From Achromobacter sp. Marseille-Q4962 (GTDB lineage: Bacteria; Pseudomonadota; Gammaproteobacteria; Burkholderiales; Burkholderiaceae_B), in assembly GCF_943737005.1 (NCBI RefSeq), contig NZ_CALSFU010000011.1, positions 120,957-184,956 on the forward strand: a stretch of 64,000 nt of DNA, written 5' to 3'. The notes below the pieces were generated by a model. It was given only the letters and a program-made list of their open reading frames with translations, searched no databases and was not told the origin of the DNA. How positions within the stretch are numbered: position 1 is the first letter of the stretch; every line of letters begins with the position of its first letter. This document shows, in pieces, positions 27,106 through 38,870 of the stretch. Both the position numbers and the translations under genes were made by a program.

Positions 27106-27888
27106 TCAGTACGTGCCCGGATATCCGCCGCCGTCGAGCAGGATGTTCTGCGCCGTCATGTAGCCGGCCTGGGCCGAGCACACGTATGCGCACAGCGCCC
27201 CCAGCTCCTCGGGCTGGCCATAGCGGCCGGCCGGGCTGGCGCGCCCGCGTTCGTCCCACAACTGCTCGAAGGTCTTGTCTTTGTGGTCGGCCAGCATGCC
27301 CTGGATGTGCCGCACCTGGGCGTCCGTGGCGAATGCGCCGGGCAGGAGATTGTTGATGGTGACGTTGTGCCTGACGGTCTGCCGCGCCAGCCCGCCGACG
27401 AAACCGATGAGCCCCGAGCGCGCGCCGTTGGACAGCCCCAGCTCGGCGTGCGGGGCCTTCACGCTGCGCGACACGATGTTGACGATGCGCCCGAAGCGCC
27501 GCTGCACCATGCCGTCCACCACGCGCCGGATCATGTCGATGGGCCCCAGCATCATCGCATCCAGCGCGGCGATCCAGTCTTCCCGCGTCCAGTCGCGGAA
27601 ATCTCCCGGCAGCGGGCCGTCGGCGTTGTTGATGAGGATGTCCGGATGCGGACAGGCGGCCACCGCGGCTTCGCGCCCGGCCTCGCGCGTGAGGTCGGCC
27701 GAAACCCAGCCCACGCCGATGCCGGTCGCCTCCGAAATCTCTTTTGCCGCCGCTTCCAGCGTTTGCGGATTGCGGGCCGCAATGGTCACGCGCACGCCTT
27801 CGCGCGCGAGCTGCAAGGCGCATGCCTTGCCCATGCCGCGGCTCCCCCCGAACACCAGCGCCGTCTTGCCGGCGATGCCCAGATCCAT
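27106..27888 (-). CDS. Short-chain dehydrogenase/reductase lacking the YxxxK pair
   Basis: Rossmann-fold protein of 260 residues. The cofactor motif GGSRGMG (14-20) and Arg39 suggest NADP(H) binding, and the C-terminal LLDGGGYPG is typical of the FabG-like group. The catalytic tetrad is unusual. Ser140 is present (NIVSRS), but where YGLSKAA is expected the sequence is LGLSNGA (150-156), so both Tyr and Lys are replaced, and NNAG reads NNAD. A divergent SDR subgroup with an SNGAR motif exists, so this may be a real lineage and not a dead enzyme. GGGAG ribosome site before ATG 27888. Confidence 0.82.
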   Translation of the reverse strand: MDLGIAGKTALVFGGSRGMGKACALQLAREGVRVTIAARNPQTLEAAAKEISEATGIGVGWVSADLTREAGREAAVAACPHPDILINNADGPLPGDFRDWTREDWIAALDAMMLGPIDMIRRVVDGMVQRRFGRIVNIVSRSVKAPHAELGLSNGARSGLIGFVGGLARQTVRHNVTINNLLPGAFATDAQVRHIQGMLADHKDKTFEQLWDERGRASPAGRYGQPEELGALCAYVCSAQAGYMTAQNILLDGGGYPGTY

Positions 27889-28093
27889 GCCTGACTCCCT
27901 AGGCGCGCAGCGCGCCCCCACGGCGCGCTTTCCCGCGAGCGACCAGTATAGGTGGGGCCGCCGCCCCGGGAAATGGAATATTTTTCTAATCGAAGCCGGC
28001 GGCGCGCCGAATTTGGCAAAGGCATTCCCGCGAGAGTCCCTAAGATGAAAACGGTTCCACCCCGGTTTCCCTGATTCGCGCCGAGACTTTTCC

Positions 28094-28645
28094 ATGTCCA
28101 TCCTTGCCCACGCTTCACCCGACCTGCGCTCGCTGGGCGCCTCGGTCGAAGCCGCCCAGATGAACGCGGCGCGCACGCTGCTGCGCGAGCTCGCCAGCCG
28201 CGTGGCCGACGCGGGCGACATGCTGGCCGGCCTGCCCGCCGAATTGCGCGCCGGCCGCGCCGAATCCTATACCCGGCACATTGCCTACGCCGATCCGCAC
28301 GGCGCATTCACCATTGCCTATCTCATCTGGCGCCCGGGGCAGTTCAGCCCGGTGCACGGCCACAAGACCTGGTGCACCTACCAGGTCCTGCAAGGCGAGC
28401 TGAGCGAAACCCACTACCGCTGGGATCCGTCCACCCGGACCGCCATCCCCCATGGCCGGGTCGTGCGCCGCCCCGGCGACGTGGTCACCGCCGTCCAGGG
28501 GCTGCGCCAGATCCACCGCCTGGGCAATGCCTCGGAGCAGGTGGCGGTGTCCCTGCATATCTACGGCGTGGCCGAGTCCGATATCTGCACGGGCGTGAAC
28601 CACCTCGTGCAGGCGGAGGGCCGAACCGATTCCGCCCGCCCATGA
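28094..28645 (+). CDS. Cysteine dioxygenase family cupin (thiol dioxygenase)
   Basis: A 183-residue cupin. The iron triad is His88 and His90 in FSPVHGHKTWC and His141 in RQIHRLGN; SLHIYGVAESD closes the fold as in cysteine dioxygenases. It would oxidise a small thiol (cysteine or 3-mercaptopropionate) to the sulfinate in the cytoplasm. Bacterial members of both specificities look alike, so the substrate is left open. Divergent from the SDR gene; its stop coincides with the edge of the terminator of the convergent Bug gene. Confidence 0.85.
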   Translation: MSILAHASPDLRSLGASVEAAQMNAARTLLRELASRVADAGDMLAGLPAELRAGRAESYTRHIAYADPHGAFTIAYLIWRPGQFSPVHGHKTWCTYQVLQGELSETHYRWDPSTRTAIPHGRVVRRPGDVVTAVQGLRQIHRLGNASEQVAVSLHIYGVAESDICTGVNHLVQAEGRTDSARP

Positions 28646-28665
28646 AAAAGGGGCCTTGCGGCCCC
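28645..28665 (-). terminator. Intrinsic terminator of the Bug gene at 28672
   Basis: GGGGCC-TTGC-GGCCCC stem-loop; on the minus strand it is followed by five T. It abuts the stop codon of the convergent thiol dioxygenase gene. Confidence 0.8.
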
Positions 28666-28671
28666 TGCGGA

Positions 28672-29667
28672 TCAGTTCTCCAGATTGATGTGGTTCTTCT
28701 TGATGAAGGTGCTCCAGCGCTGGTATTCGGACTTCACGTAGGCGTCCAGCGCGGGCCCATCCGAGGCCACGATCTCGAACCCGGCCTCGGCCAGCTTGCG
28801 GCGCACATCGGGATCAGCCAGCACGGTCTGGAAGGACTTGGTCAGCTTCTGGATCGTCGCGGCCGGCGTGCCCTTGGGCGCGAACATGCCGCTCCACGAA
28901 TACGCCACGAAGCCCGGGAAGCCGGACTCCGCCACGGTGGGCACGTCGGGCAGGTCGGCCAGGCGCTTTTCGCCGGCCACCGCCAGCGGCTTGATCTTGC
29001 CGGCCTGGATCTGCCCGCGCAGCGCGGCGAAGCTCAGCCAGGTCATGTCGGCCTGCCCGCCCACCACGGCCTGGATGGCCGGTCCGCCGCCGCCATACGG
29101 CACGTGCAGCAGATCCACCTTGGACAGGCGTTTCAGTTCTTCCGGAGCCAGATGGTTCAGCGAGCCCACGCCGGTGGAGGCATAGTTGAACTTGTTGGGC
29201 GGCTGCTTGGCCGCTGCAGCCAGGAATTCCTTGAGCGTCTTGCCGGGCACCGAAGGATTGGCGCCGATCACCAGCGGAAAGCGCACGGTCTGCGTGATCG
29301 CCACGAAATCCTTGAAGGTGTCGTAGGGCAGGTTGGGTTTGACGGCCGGATTGATGCCGTGATTGTCGAAACTCACCAGCAGCGTGTTGCCGTCGGGCTC
29401 GGCGCGGGCCACGAAGGCCGTGGCGATCTGGCTGGCGGCGCCGGGGCGGTTCTCCACCACCACCGGCCGGCCGCCCAGTTCCTTGGACAGGCGCGGCTGC
29501 AGGATGCGGGCCAGGATGTCGGTGCTGCCGCCCGGCGGATACGGCACCACCAGCACCAGGGGCCGCTGGTCGGCGGCCATCGCCGCCGTGGGCGTGCCCA
29601 ATGCGCCGCCCGCCGCGGCCAGCATGCAGGCCGCAGCCAGCGCGCGCTTGAAAAATGTCATGGTCAT
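28672..29667 (-). CDS. Bug family (TctC) tripartite transporter substrate-binding protein
   Basis: Periplasmic receptor of 331 residues. A signal peptide ends at AAMAADQ. Family motifs: LVVPYPPGGSTDILAR (ligand loop), VVVENRPGAASQIA, FNYASTGVGSLNHLAPEELKR and HVPYGGGGPAIQAVVGGQADM. Bug proteins bind small carboxylates; most are orphans with no adjacent membrane subunits, as here. It follows the VOC gene by 53 bases on the same strand and may share a transcript with it and secA. Confidence 0.88.
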   Translation of the reverse strand: MTMTFFKRALAAACMLAAAGGALGTPTAAMAADQRPLVLVVPYPPGGSTDILARILQPRLSKELGGRPVVVENRPGAASQIATAFVARAEPDGNTLLVSFDNHGINPAVKPNLPYDTFKDFVAITQTVRFPLVIGANPSVPGKTLKEFLAAAAKQPPNKFNYASTGVGSLNHLAPEELKRLSKVDLLHVPYGGGGPAIQAVVGGQADMTWLSFAALRGQIQAGKIKPLAVAGEKRLADLPDVPTVAESGFPGFVAYSWSGMFAPKGTPAATIQKLTKSFQTVLADPDVRRKLAEAGFEIVASDGPALDAYVKSEYQRWSTFIKKNHINLEN

Positions 29668-29720
29668 GCTGATTCCCCTGTCTGCTGGTAGGTATTCGGA
29701 TAGGGAGCCGGCCTCTCCCG

Positions 29721-30440
29721 CTACAGGCCGGTATCGAGCGTGTAGTGCGAGCCGCCCCGGTTCTCCAGGGTAAGGGACTCGAGGGCGGGCGTGGCCGCGG
29801 ATGCGTCTTCGCGCACGCGCAACCGCAGGTTGGCCAGCGGCACGTCCCAGCCGCCCGCGCCGGGTTCGGCGGCCGCGTCGGCCACCAGCGCCAGCCGCTC
29901 GGCCGCCGCGCGCGGGTCCGCGGCCCGCGCGTCGATGCGCAGGATGCGGGTGGCGCCGTTGGGATGAACCATGAGCCCGGGCGACCACACGCACTCCGGC
30001 GTCAGGTGGCGGCAGAAGTACATGCGTATGCCCGGCAGCGGCTGCTCGGCAAAGCGCACCGTGTGAAAACGGGCCTGCATCTCGCGTCCGTCGACCAGGG
30101 CCGGGCGGGTGAGTTCCTGCACCGGATTGACCGCAAAGCCCGCCGCGCGCAGGCGTTCGTAGGTAGCCTGGGCATCGTGCGTGCGAAACACCAGGGCTTC
30201 CAGCCCGAAGGGCGAGTCGGCGATTTCCTTGCGGGCCGGCGGCGCGCCCTGCGGCCAGCCCAGCAGCTCGATGTAAGCGCTTTCCAGCACGATGAGCCGG
30301 TTGCAGGAACCGAGGTTGTGCACCGCCTTTTCGCTCAGGTGGAACCCCTGGCGCTCGAAGTGCGGCGCCAGTTCGTCGAGCCGGTCGCGCACCATGATCA
30401 CGGCATGGTCGAACTCGGTGCGTCCTACGGCATGCAGCAT
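29721..30440 (-). CDS. VOC/glyoxalase-like domain protein
   Basis: A 239-residue protein with a vicinal-oxygen-chelate type fold. It begins FDHAVIMVRDRLDELAPHFERQGFHLSE, then IELLGWP and FHTVRFAEQPLPGIRMYFCRHLTPE, resembling the Glyoxalase_3 group. The metal ligands would be His12 and residues in the IELLGW and FCRH strands, but metal binding cannot be shown. GGAG lies six bases before ATG 30440. It starts 16 bases after the secA stop, so it probably rides on the secA transcript. Function unknown. Confidence 0.72.
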   Translation of the reverse strand: MLHAVGRTEFDHAVIMVRDRLDELAPHFERQGFHLSEKAVHNLGSCNRLIVLESAYIELLGWPQGAPPARKEIADSPFGLEALVFRTHDAQATYERLRAAGFAVNPVQELTRPALVDGREMQARFHTVRFAEQPLPGIRMYFCRHLTPECVWSPGLMVHPNGATRILRIDARAADPRAAAERLALVADAAAEPGAGGWDVPLANLRLRVREDASAATPALESLTLENRGGSHYTLDTGL

Positions 30441-30456
30441 GGCGCGCGCTCCCGGA

Positions 30457-33192
<2,736 letters not shown>

Positions 33193-33352
33193 GCGTATGT
33201 CGGCCACACGGACAACATGCCCCGGCCCGCAAGGGCCCGGGCAAGCCCGTGACTTTGTTATTGGGTTGAGCGGAGACCGCTGGAAAACGAACCAGTTTAA
33301 CTTACCTGGACCGCAATAGCCTGAACCTATGACAAGCCCGTCGCGCCGGGGT

Positions 33353-34351
33353 TCAGGGGGCAGCGGCCTGGCGCGTCACGGCCGTCGGGGCGGGCTGCTG
33401 CTGCGGCCCCAGGAAAAGGCGCGGGTCCAGCGGCTGGCCGGCCAGCCGGACCTCGAAATGCAGGTGCGGGCCGGTGGAGCGGCCCGAGCTGCCGACCCGC
33501 GCCACGGGCTGGCCCCGCTCGACCAGCTCGCCCTGCCGGACCAGCAGCGTGGAGGCATGGGCATAGCGCGTGATGAGCCCGTCGCCATGGTCGATCTCGA
33601 CCAGGTTGCCGTAGCCGGGGTGGAATTTCGCTTCCAGCACCACGCCGCCCGAGGCGGCCAGGATGGGCGTGCCGGGCGGCGCGGCGAAATCCAGGCCCTC
33701 GTGCATGGCGGTGCGGCCCGTCACCGGATTGCGCCGCCAGCCGTAGGACGAACTGAGGTAGGGATAGTCGGTAATCGGCATCGCGGTGGGCATGCGCGCC
33801 TGGTCGGCCGACCGCCGGGTGAGCGCCGCGTCCAGCAGCTTGAGATTGTCGGCCTGCTGGGCCAGGCGCGCCTGGATCTCGTCGAGCTGGCGGCCCAGCG
33901 CCTCGGCCGAGGCGGCGCTGGGAGGCGGATGGTCGGTAAAGAGGTCGTCCATGACCTGAGTGGCCTCGGGCTGGCCGGCCGCAATGGCGGCCTGGGGCCC
34001 CGTCGCGATCTGGGTGGCCAGTTCCGGGTCGGTATAGGCCACGCCCGCCGCGCGGGCGACGCGCTGCCCCAGCCCGTCGATGCTGACCAGCCTGGCCTGC
34101 AAGGCGCCCACCTTGGCGGCCAGCAGGTTCATGCTCTCGCGCAGGAAGTCGGCATCGCGGGCGGGCTGCTGCGCCAGCGGCCAGCCCACGGCGTGCACCT
34201 GCGGCAGCATGGGACTCAGATAGCGCTGGACGGCGGCGCCGGCGATGGCTGCGGTAACGAGTGCGGCCCCCATGAAAAGGGCCAGCCTGGCCCCGCCGAG
34301 AGTGAAACTCCCGGCCCGCCCGTCCCGGGCGTGCATAATGACTATTTTCAA
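33353..34351 (-). CDS. M23 family metallopeptidase, membrane-anchored
   Basis: A 332-residue protein with an N-terminal membrane anchor (about 22-42), a coiled-coil-like central part and a C-terminal LytM domain. Zinc motifs are [14 protein letters not shown] and [10 protein letters not shown]; the domain would cut or only bind peptidoglycan cross-links in the periplasm. The start is probably TTG 34351 with AGGA eight bases upstream; ATG 34336 is the alternative. It precedes secA and is divergent from dciA. Confidence 0.87.
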   Translation of the reverse strand: MKIVIMHARDGRAGSFTLGGARLALFMGAALVTAAIAGAAVQRYLSPMLPQVHAVGWPLAQQPARDADFLRESMNLLAAKVGALQARLVSIDGLGQRVARAAGVAYTDPELATQIATGPQAAIAAGQPEATQVMDDLFTDHPPPSAASAEALGRQLDEIQARLAQQADNLKLLDAALTRRSADQARMPTAMPITDYPYLSSSYGWRRNPVTGRTAMHEGLDFAAPPGTPILAASGGVVLEAKFHPGYGNLVEIDHGDGLITRYAHASTLLVRQGELVERGQPVARVGSSGRSTGPHLHFEVRLAGQPLDPRLFLGPQQQPAPTAVTRQAAAP

Positions 34352-34379
34352 GGTTCACATCCTATGTCTTGCAGCCGGC

Positions 34380-34871
34380 ATGAATAGACCCGCTTCATAC
34401 CGTCAACGTTCCAATGCCAGCCGGCGCGGCGAAGATACCGCCCTGGGATGGCTGGGTCATGACTCGCGGGGCGCCGGCGTGCTGGCGACCGCCCGCAAGC
34501 ATCTACAGATTCAATACGCGGTGGCGGCCGTGCTGCCCGCGCCGCTGGGTTCCGTGTGCCAGGTGGCCAGGCTGGAAAACCAGCGCCTGCAGCTCGTGGT
34601 GCCCACGGCGGCGCACGCGGCCAAGCTGCGGCAGCTCGCCCCGCGCATCGCGCAGGCGCTCACCGACCGAGGCTGGAACCTTAGCGAAATCGCCGTGAAG
34701 GTACAAGCCGGCCTGCCCAAGCCCGGCATGCGCCAGCCGCCGCCGCCCAAAGAGGCGCAGCCCCTGGACGAAACCGCGCTCCACGCCTTCGAGGAACTGC
34801 AGGAGCGGCTGCGGCCCGGCCCGCTGGCCGACGCCGTCGCGCGCCTGCTCAGGCATCACAGGTCTGGCTGA
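34380..34871 (+). CDS. dciA: DUF721/DciA family protein, probable replicative helicase loader
   Basis: A 163-residue protein with the DUF721 domain in its centre: LATARKHLQIQYAVAAVLPAPLGSVCQVARLENQRLQLVV followed by LRQLAPRIAQAL. DciA recruits the DnaB helicase in bacteria that lack DnaC. The C-terminal third (KPGMRQPPPPKEAQP) looks disordered. The position between lpxC and secA is typical for this gene. It is divergent from the M23 gene with only 28 bases between the starts, so the promoters must overlap the coding ends. Confidence 0.78.
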   Translation: MNRPASYRQRSNASRRGEDTALGWLGHDSRGAGVLATARKHLQIQYAVAAVLPAPLGSVCQVARLENQRLQLVVPTAAHAAKLRQLAPRIAQALTDRGWNLSEIAVKVQAGLPKPGMRQPPPPKEAQPLDETALHAFEELQERLRPGPLADAVARLLRHHRSG

Positions 34872-35119
34872 CTATAACGTCATTGCGCGCCGTCCGGCAC
34901 CCGGGGAAACGAAGCGAAACCAGCAAGAGCCGAATGGCGGAGCGCCGGCCGGTATCCGGCGCCTGGCGGGATGCGTCCGCGTATCGTGCGGATGCCGTCC
35001 GCCGCCACGGCCCTCGGCCATTGGAGGCCGGGCGTTCGGCAGGCAGGCTGAAACCCCTGAAGCCCGAAACCAGCGGGAGCCGCGGCTGGGAAGGCCCGGC
35101 CGGACCTCAGATCAGCGGG
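34872..35119. other. Gap between dciA and lpxC
   Basis: A 248-base stretch between convergent genes. I see no gene, no clear terminator and no repeat beyond short GC-rich hairpins. Confidence 0.4.
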
Positions 35120-36043
35120 TCAGGCGAGCTTCCACTCGTGGCGGAACGCCTGCGGCGCCTCGGCCTGCGAGTCGTAGGTGACGAGTTCCCAGGCGTCGCG
35201 TTGCGCCAGCAGGGCGCGCGCGAGCTGGTTGTTCAGGCCGTGGCCCGATTTGCAGGCCACATACCGGGCAACCAGAGGTTTGCCCAGCAGGTACAGGTCG
35301 CCGATGGCGTCCAGGATCTTGTGCTTCACGAATTCGTCGTCGTAGCGCAGCCCGTCGCTGTTGAGGACGCGGTATTCGTCCATGACGATGGCGTTGTCCA
35401 GACTGCCGCCGCGCGCCAGGCCCATGGAACGCAGCGCCTCGACCTCGTTCACGAAGCCGAAGGTGCGGGCGCGGGCGATCTCGCGCACGTACGAATGAGT
35501 GGCGAAGTCGATCTCGGCGAAATTGGCCGTGGAATCGATGGCCGGATGGCGGAAGTCGATGGAAAAGGCCAGCGCGAAGCCTTCGTGCGGCTCCAGGCGC
35601 GCCCATTTCTCGTTGCGGCCCTCGCCTTCGCGCACCTCGACGGGCTTGAGCACCCGGATGAAGCGCTTGGGCGCGTTCTGCTCCACGATGCCCGCCGAGC
35701 GCAGCAGGTAGACGAACGTGGCGGCGCTGCCGTCCATGATGGGCACTTCTTCGGCCGTCAGGTCGACGTGCAGGTTGTCGATGCCCAGGCCGGCCAGCGC
35801 CGACATGAGGTGCTCGACCGTGGAAACGCGTACGTTGCCCTTCTGCAGCACCGAGGCCATGCGCGTATCGCCCACGCCTTCGGCCTGTGCGGGCAGGTCG
35901 ACCACTTCAGGCAGGTCGACGCGGTGGAAAACGATGCCGGTATTGGGTTGTGCCGGACGCAGCGTCAGCTCGACCCGCCGTCCGGAATGGACGCCGACGC
36001 CTGTCGTGCGGACGAGATTCTGTATGCTGCGCTGTCGGACCAT
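35120..36043 (-). CDS. lpxC: UDP-3-O-acyl-N-acetylglucosamine deacetylase
   Basis: Zinc enzyme of 307 residues that makes the first committed step of lipid A synthesis in the cytoplasm. Zinc ligands are His in [10 protein letters not shown] and His/Asp in [19 protein letters not shown] near the C-terminus holds the catalytic His. The N-terminus [18 protein letters not shown] is typical. It is the last gene of the division cluster but separated from ftsZ by a 231-base gap with hairpins, so it probably has its own promoter. Confidence 0.97.
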   Translation of the reverse strand: MVRQRSIQNLVRTTGVGVHSGRRVELTLRPAQPNTGIVFHRVDLPEVVDLPAQAEGVGDTRMASVLQKGNVRVSTVEHLMSALAGLGIDNLHVDLTAEEVPIMDGSAATFVYLLRSAGIVEQNAPKRFIRVLKPVEVREGEGRNEKWARLEPHEGFALAFSIDFRHPAIDSTANFAEIDFATHSYVREIARARTFGFVNEVEALRSMGLARGGSLDNAIVMDEYRVLNSDGLRYDDEFVKHKILDAIGDLYLLGKPLVARYVACKSGHGLNNQLARALLAQRDAWELVTYDSQAEAPQAFRHEWKLA

Positions 36044-36154
36044 GATCTGGAATTTGAGTCAGAAGCCGGCAAAATGGCTGGAAAATTGCCGCCATAACCG
36101 AACTATTGTAACGCTGTCCGCATCCGGGCGCCATCGAGGCGGCGGATTTGGCCG

Positions 36155-36235
36155 AAAAAACCGTCCCTGTTTTCTTGCACGAAGAAAACAGACCTCTCCG
36201 CCTCCGGTCCGCCCGCGGGGACAGGCGGACCGGAG
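36155..36235 (-). terminator. Double hairpin between ftsZ and lpxC
   Basis: Two stem-loops in series on the minus strand: CTCCGGTCCGCC / GGCGGACCGGAG (12 bp, 36202-36235), then GTTTTCTT / AAGAAAAC (8 bp, 36169-36189), ending in TTTTTT at 36155-36160. The arrangement should end most transcription from the dcw operon before lpxC. Confidence 0.6.
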
Positions 36236-36274
36236 ATGAGGGAGCAAGGTTAGAGCCCGGATCGGGCTCCAGGT

Positions 36275-37456
36275 TCAATCCGCCTGCTTGCGCAGGAAAG
36301 CCGGAATGTCGAAGTGGTCCATGCCCGAGCTTTCCAGCGCGCGCACCTGGGCCGATGCCTGGCTGCGCGGGTTGCGCATCACCGAGGGCATGTCCAGGTT
36401 GCGGTAGTCGCCTTGCGTGGACGGCATCATGTCCATGGCCAGGTTGTCGGTGCCGGTGCGCAGCGCCTCGGCGGTGTTCTGCACGAGTTGCGGACGCGAC
36501 TGGGCGCGGCCCAGGCCGGTGGCGACGACGGTCACGCGCAGGTTCTCGCCCATGGACTCGTCGTAGGCGGTGCCGAAGATCACGGTGGCGTCGTCCGAAG
36601 CGTAGCTGCGGATCGTTTCCATGATTTCGCGCGTTTCGCGCATCTTCAGCGAGCGGCTGGCGGTGATGTTGACCAGCACGCCGCGGGCGCCGTTGAGATC
36701 CACGCCTTCGAGCAGCGGGCACGCGATGGCATGTTCGGCGGCCACGCGGGCGCGGTCGGCGCCCGAAGCCGTGGCGGTGCCCATCATGGCCTGGCCCTGC
36801 TCGCCCATGATGGTCTTCACGTCTTCGAAGTCGACGTTCACATTGCCTTCGACGTTGATGATCTCGGCAATGCCGGCGCAGGCGTTGTGCAGGATATCGT
36901 CCGCGGCGCGGAAGCAGTCTTCCTGGGTCGCGTCCTCGTCCATCAGCTCATAGAGGTTCTCGTTGAGCACCACGATGAGCGAGTGCACGTGCTTGCCCAG
37001 TTCGGCGATGCCGTCCTCGGCCATCTTCAGGCGCTTCGTGCCTTCGAAGGAAAAAGGCTTGGTGACCACGCCGACGGTCAGGATGCCCAGCTCCTTGGCC
37101 ACTTCGGCCACGACGGGGCCGGCGCCCGTGCCGGTGCCGCCGCCCATGCCGGCGGTAATGAACACCATGTGCGCGCCGTTGAGCGCCGCGCGGATTTCCT
37201 CGCGCGCCGTTTCGGCCGAGGCGCGGCCTTGCTCGGGCTTGGCGCCCGCGCCCAGGCCGGTGCGGCCCAGGCGGATCTGCACCGGCGCATTGGTCGCCGC
37301 CAGCGCCTGCGCGTCCGTATTGGCGCAGATGAAGTCCACGCCGCTCACGCCGCTGCGGATCATGTGCGCGACGGCGTTGCCGCCCGCGCCCCCGACACCA
37401 ACGACCTTGATAACGGTCCCTTTGGTGGTGTTCTCAAGCATCTCAAAGTTCATCAT
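36275..37456 (-). CDS. ftsZ: Cell division GTPase FtsZ
   Basis: Tubulin homologue of 393 residues that builds the Z ring. The GTP loop GGGTGTGAGPVVAEVAK, the N-terminal VGVGGAGGNAV and the T7 loop region NVDFEDVKTIM are intact. The conserved C-terminal peptide DIPAFLRKQAD, which binds FtsA and ZipA, ends the protein. The variable linker is short. GGGAG lies five bases before ATG 37456. The 183-base gap after ftsA is AT-rich near ftsZ and probably holds an extra ftsZ promoter. Confidence 0.98.
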   Translation of the reverse strand: MMNFEMLENTTKGTVIKVVGVGGAGGNAVAHMIRSGVSGVDFICANTDAQALAATNAPVQIRLGRTGLGAGAKPEQGRASAETAREEIRAALNGAHMVFITAGMGGGTGTGAGPVVAEVAKELGILTVGVVTKPFSFEGTKRLKMAEDGIAELGKHVHSLIVVLNENLYELMDEDATQEDCFRAADDILHNACAGIAEIINVEGNVNVDFEDVKTIMGEQGQAMMGTATASGADRARVAAEHAIACPLLEGVDLNGARGVLVNITASRSLKMRETREIMETIRSYASDDATVIFGTAYDESMGENLRVTVVATGLGRAQSRPQLVQNTAEALRTGTDNLAMDMMPSTQGDYRNLDMPSVMRNPRSQASAQVRALESSGMDHFDIPAFLRKQAD

Positions 37457-37639
37457 GATGACTCCCTCACAAGTCCGATTTGCAAATCACAAAATTCCCC
37501 AACAACCTATTTTTTGTGAATCGCCTCAAACACGTTGCCGGCCTGGCCCGCAACACGTGTGAGACGCCTCCCCTTGCGGCCCGTCCGGCGATACCGCCGC
37601 CGTGCGGGCCAGGAAGCGGGCCCCAACCCGCCTCCCCAC

Positions 37640-38866
37640 TCAATTCATGAACCACTCCTTCATGCGCGCGAGCAGGCTCTTGAAGTTGCCCGTCTGCGCG
37701 GCCACCTTGCGGCCCCGCACGCGCTGCATGCGCGCTTCCTGCAGCAGCCCCATCACGGTCGAGAAGCGCGGATTGCGCATCACGTCGGCCAGGCTGCCTT
37801 CGTAGTCGGGCACCGCCACCCGCACCGGCTTGAGGAACACGTCCTCGGCCAGCTCCACCATGCCGGGCAGCTGCGCCGAGCCGCCGGTGAGCACCACGCC
37901 CGACGCCAGCAGGTCTTCGTAGCCCGAATCGCGCACGACCTGCTGCACCAGGGTGAACAGCTCCTCGACGCGCGGCTCGATCACGGCGCCCAGCGCCTGG
38001 CGCTTGACCTGGCGCGGACCACGGTCGCCCAGGCCGGGCACTTCGACCGACTCGTCCGGGCTGGCCAGCACCTGCTTGGCCACGCCGTAGCGCAGCTTGA
38101 TTTCCTCGGCGTCCGGCGTGGGCGTGCGCAGCATGGCCGCGATGTCGTTGGTGATCTGGTCGCCGGCGATCGGCAGCACGGCGGTGTGCCGGATGGCGCC
38201 GCCGGTGAAGATCGCCACGTCGGTAGTGCCGCCGCCGATGTCGACCAGCACCACGCCCAGCTCCTTCTCGTCGGCCGTGAGCACCGCCAGGCTGGAGGCC
38301 AGCGGCTGCAGGATCAGGTCCTGCACTTCCAGGCCGCAGCGGCGCACGCACTTCACGATGTTCTGGGCCGCGCTGACCGCGCCGGTCACGATGTGCACGC
38401 GCACTTCCAGGCGCAGCCCGCTCATGCCGATGGGCTCGCGGATGTCTTCCTGGCCATCGACGATGAATTCCTGCGTCAGCACGTGCAGCACCTGCTGGTC
38501 GGTGGGAATGTTCACCGCCTTGGCGGTCTCGATCACGCGGGCGACGTCGGTGGCGGTGACTTCCTTGTCTTTCACGGCCACCATGCCGCTGGAGTTGAAG
38601 CTGCGGATGTGGCTGCCGGCAATGCCGGTGTAAACGTCGCGGATCTTGCAATCCGCCATCAGCTCGGCTTCTTCGAGCGCGCGCTGGATGGAATTCACCG
38701 TGGTCTCGATATTGACGACCACGCCCTTGCGCATTCCGCGCGACTCGTGCTGGCCCAGGCCCAGCACTTCGAATCGGCCTTCAGGCAGGATTTCAGCCAC
38801 CACAGCCACCACCTTGCTGGTGCCGATATCGAGGGCGACGATAAGGTCCTTGATGTCACGGGTCAT
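37640..38866 (-). CDS. ftsA: Cell division protein FtsA
   Basis: Actin-like protein of 408 residues that ties FtsZ to the membrane. ATPase motifs: VALDIGTSKVVAVV (phosphate 1), VDIGGGTTDVAIFTGG (phosphate 2) and VVLTGGSAQLPGM (adenosine). The C-terminal amphipathic helix LLARMKEWFMN is the membrane-targeting sequence. Start at MTRDIKDL, 4 bases after the ftsQ stop. Confidence 0.97.
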   Translation of the reverse strand: MTRDIKDLIVALDIGTSKVVAVVAEILPEGRFEVLGLGQHESRGMRKGVVVNIETTVNSIQRALEEAELMADCKIRDVYTGIAGSHIRSFNSSGMVAVKDKEVTATDVARVIETAKAVNIPTDQQVLHVLTQEFIVDGQEDIREPIGMSGLRLEVRVHIVTGAVSAAQNIVKCVRRCGLEVQDLILQPLASSLAVLTADEKELGVVLVDIGGGTTDVAIFTGGAIRHTAVLPIAGDQITNDIAAMLRTPTPDAEEIKLRYGVAKQVLASPDESVEVPGLGDRGPRQVKRQALGAVIEPRVEELFTLVQQVVRDSGYEDLLASGVVLTGGSAQLPGMVELAEDVFLKPVRVAVPDYEGSLADVMRNPRFSTVMGLLQEARMQRVRGRKVAAQTGNFKSLLARMKEWFMN

Positions 38867-38870
38867 GGCG

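Noticed and set aside
33193..33352. secM-like leader gene before secA
   Set aside because: No open frame with an arrest motif or signal peptide is found; the upstream gene is the M23 peptidase.
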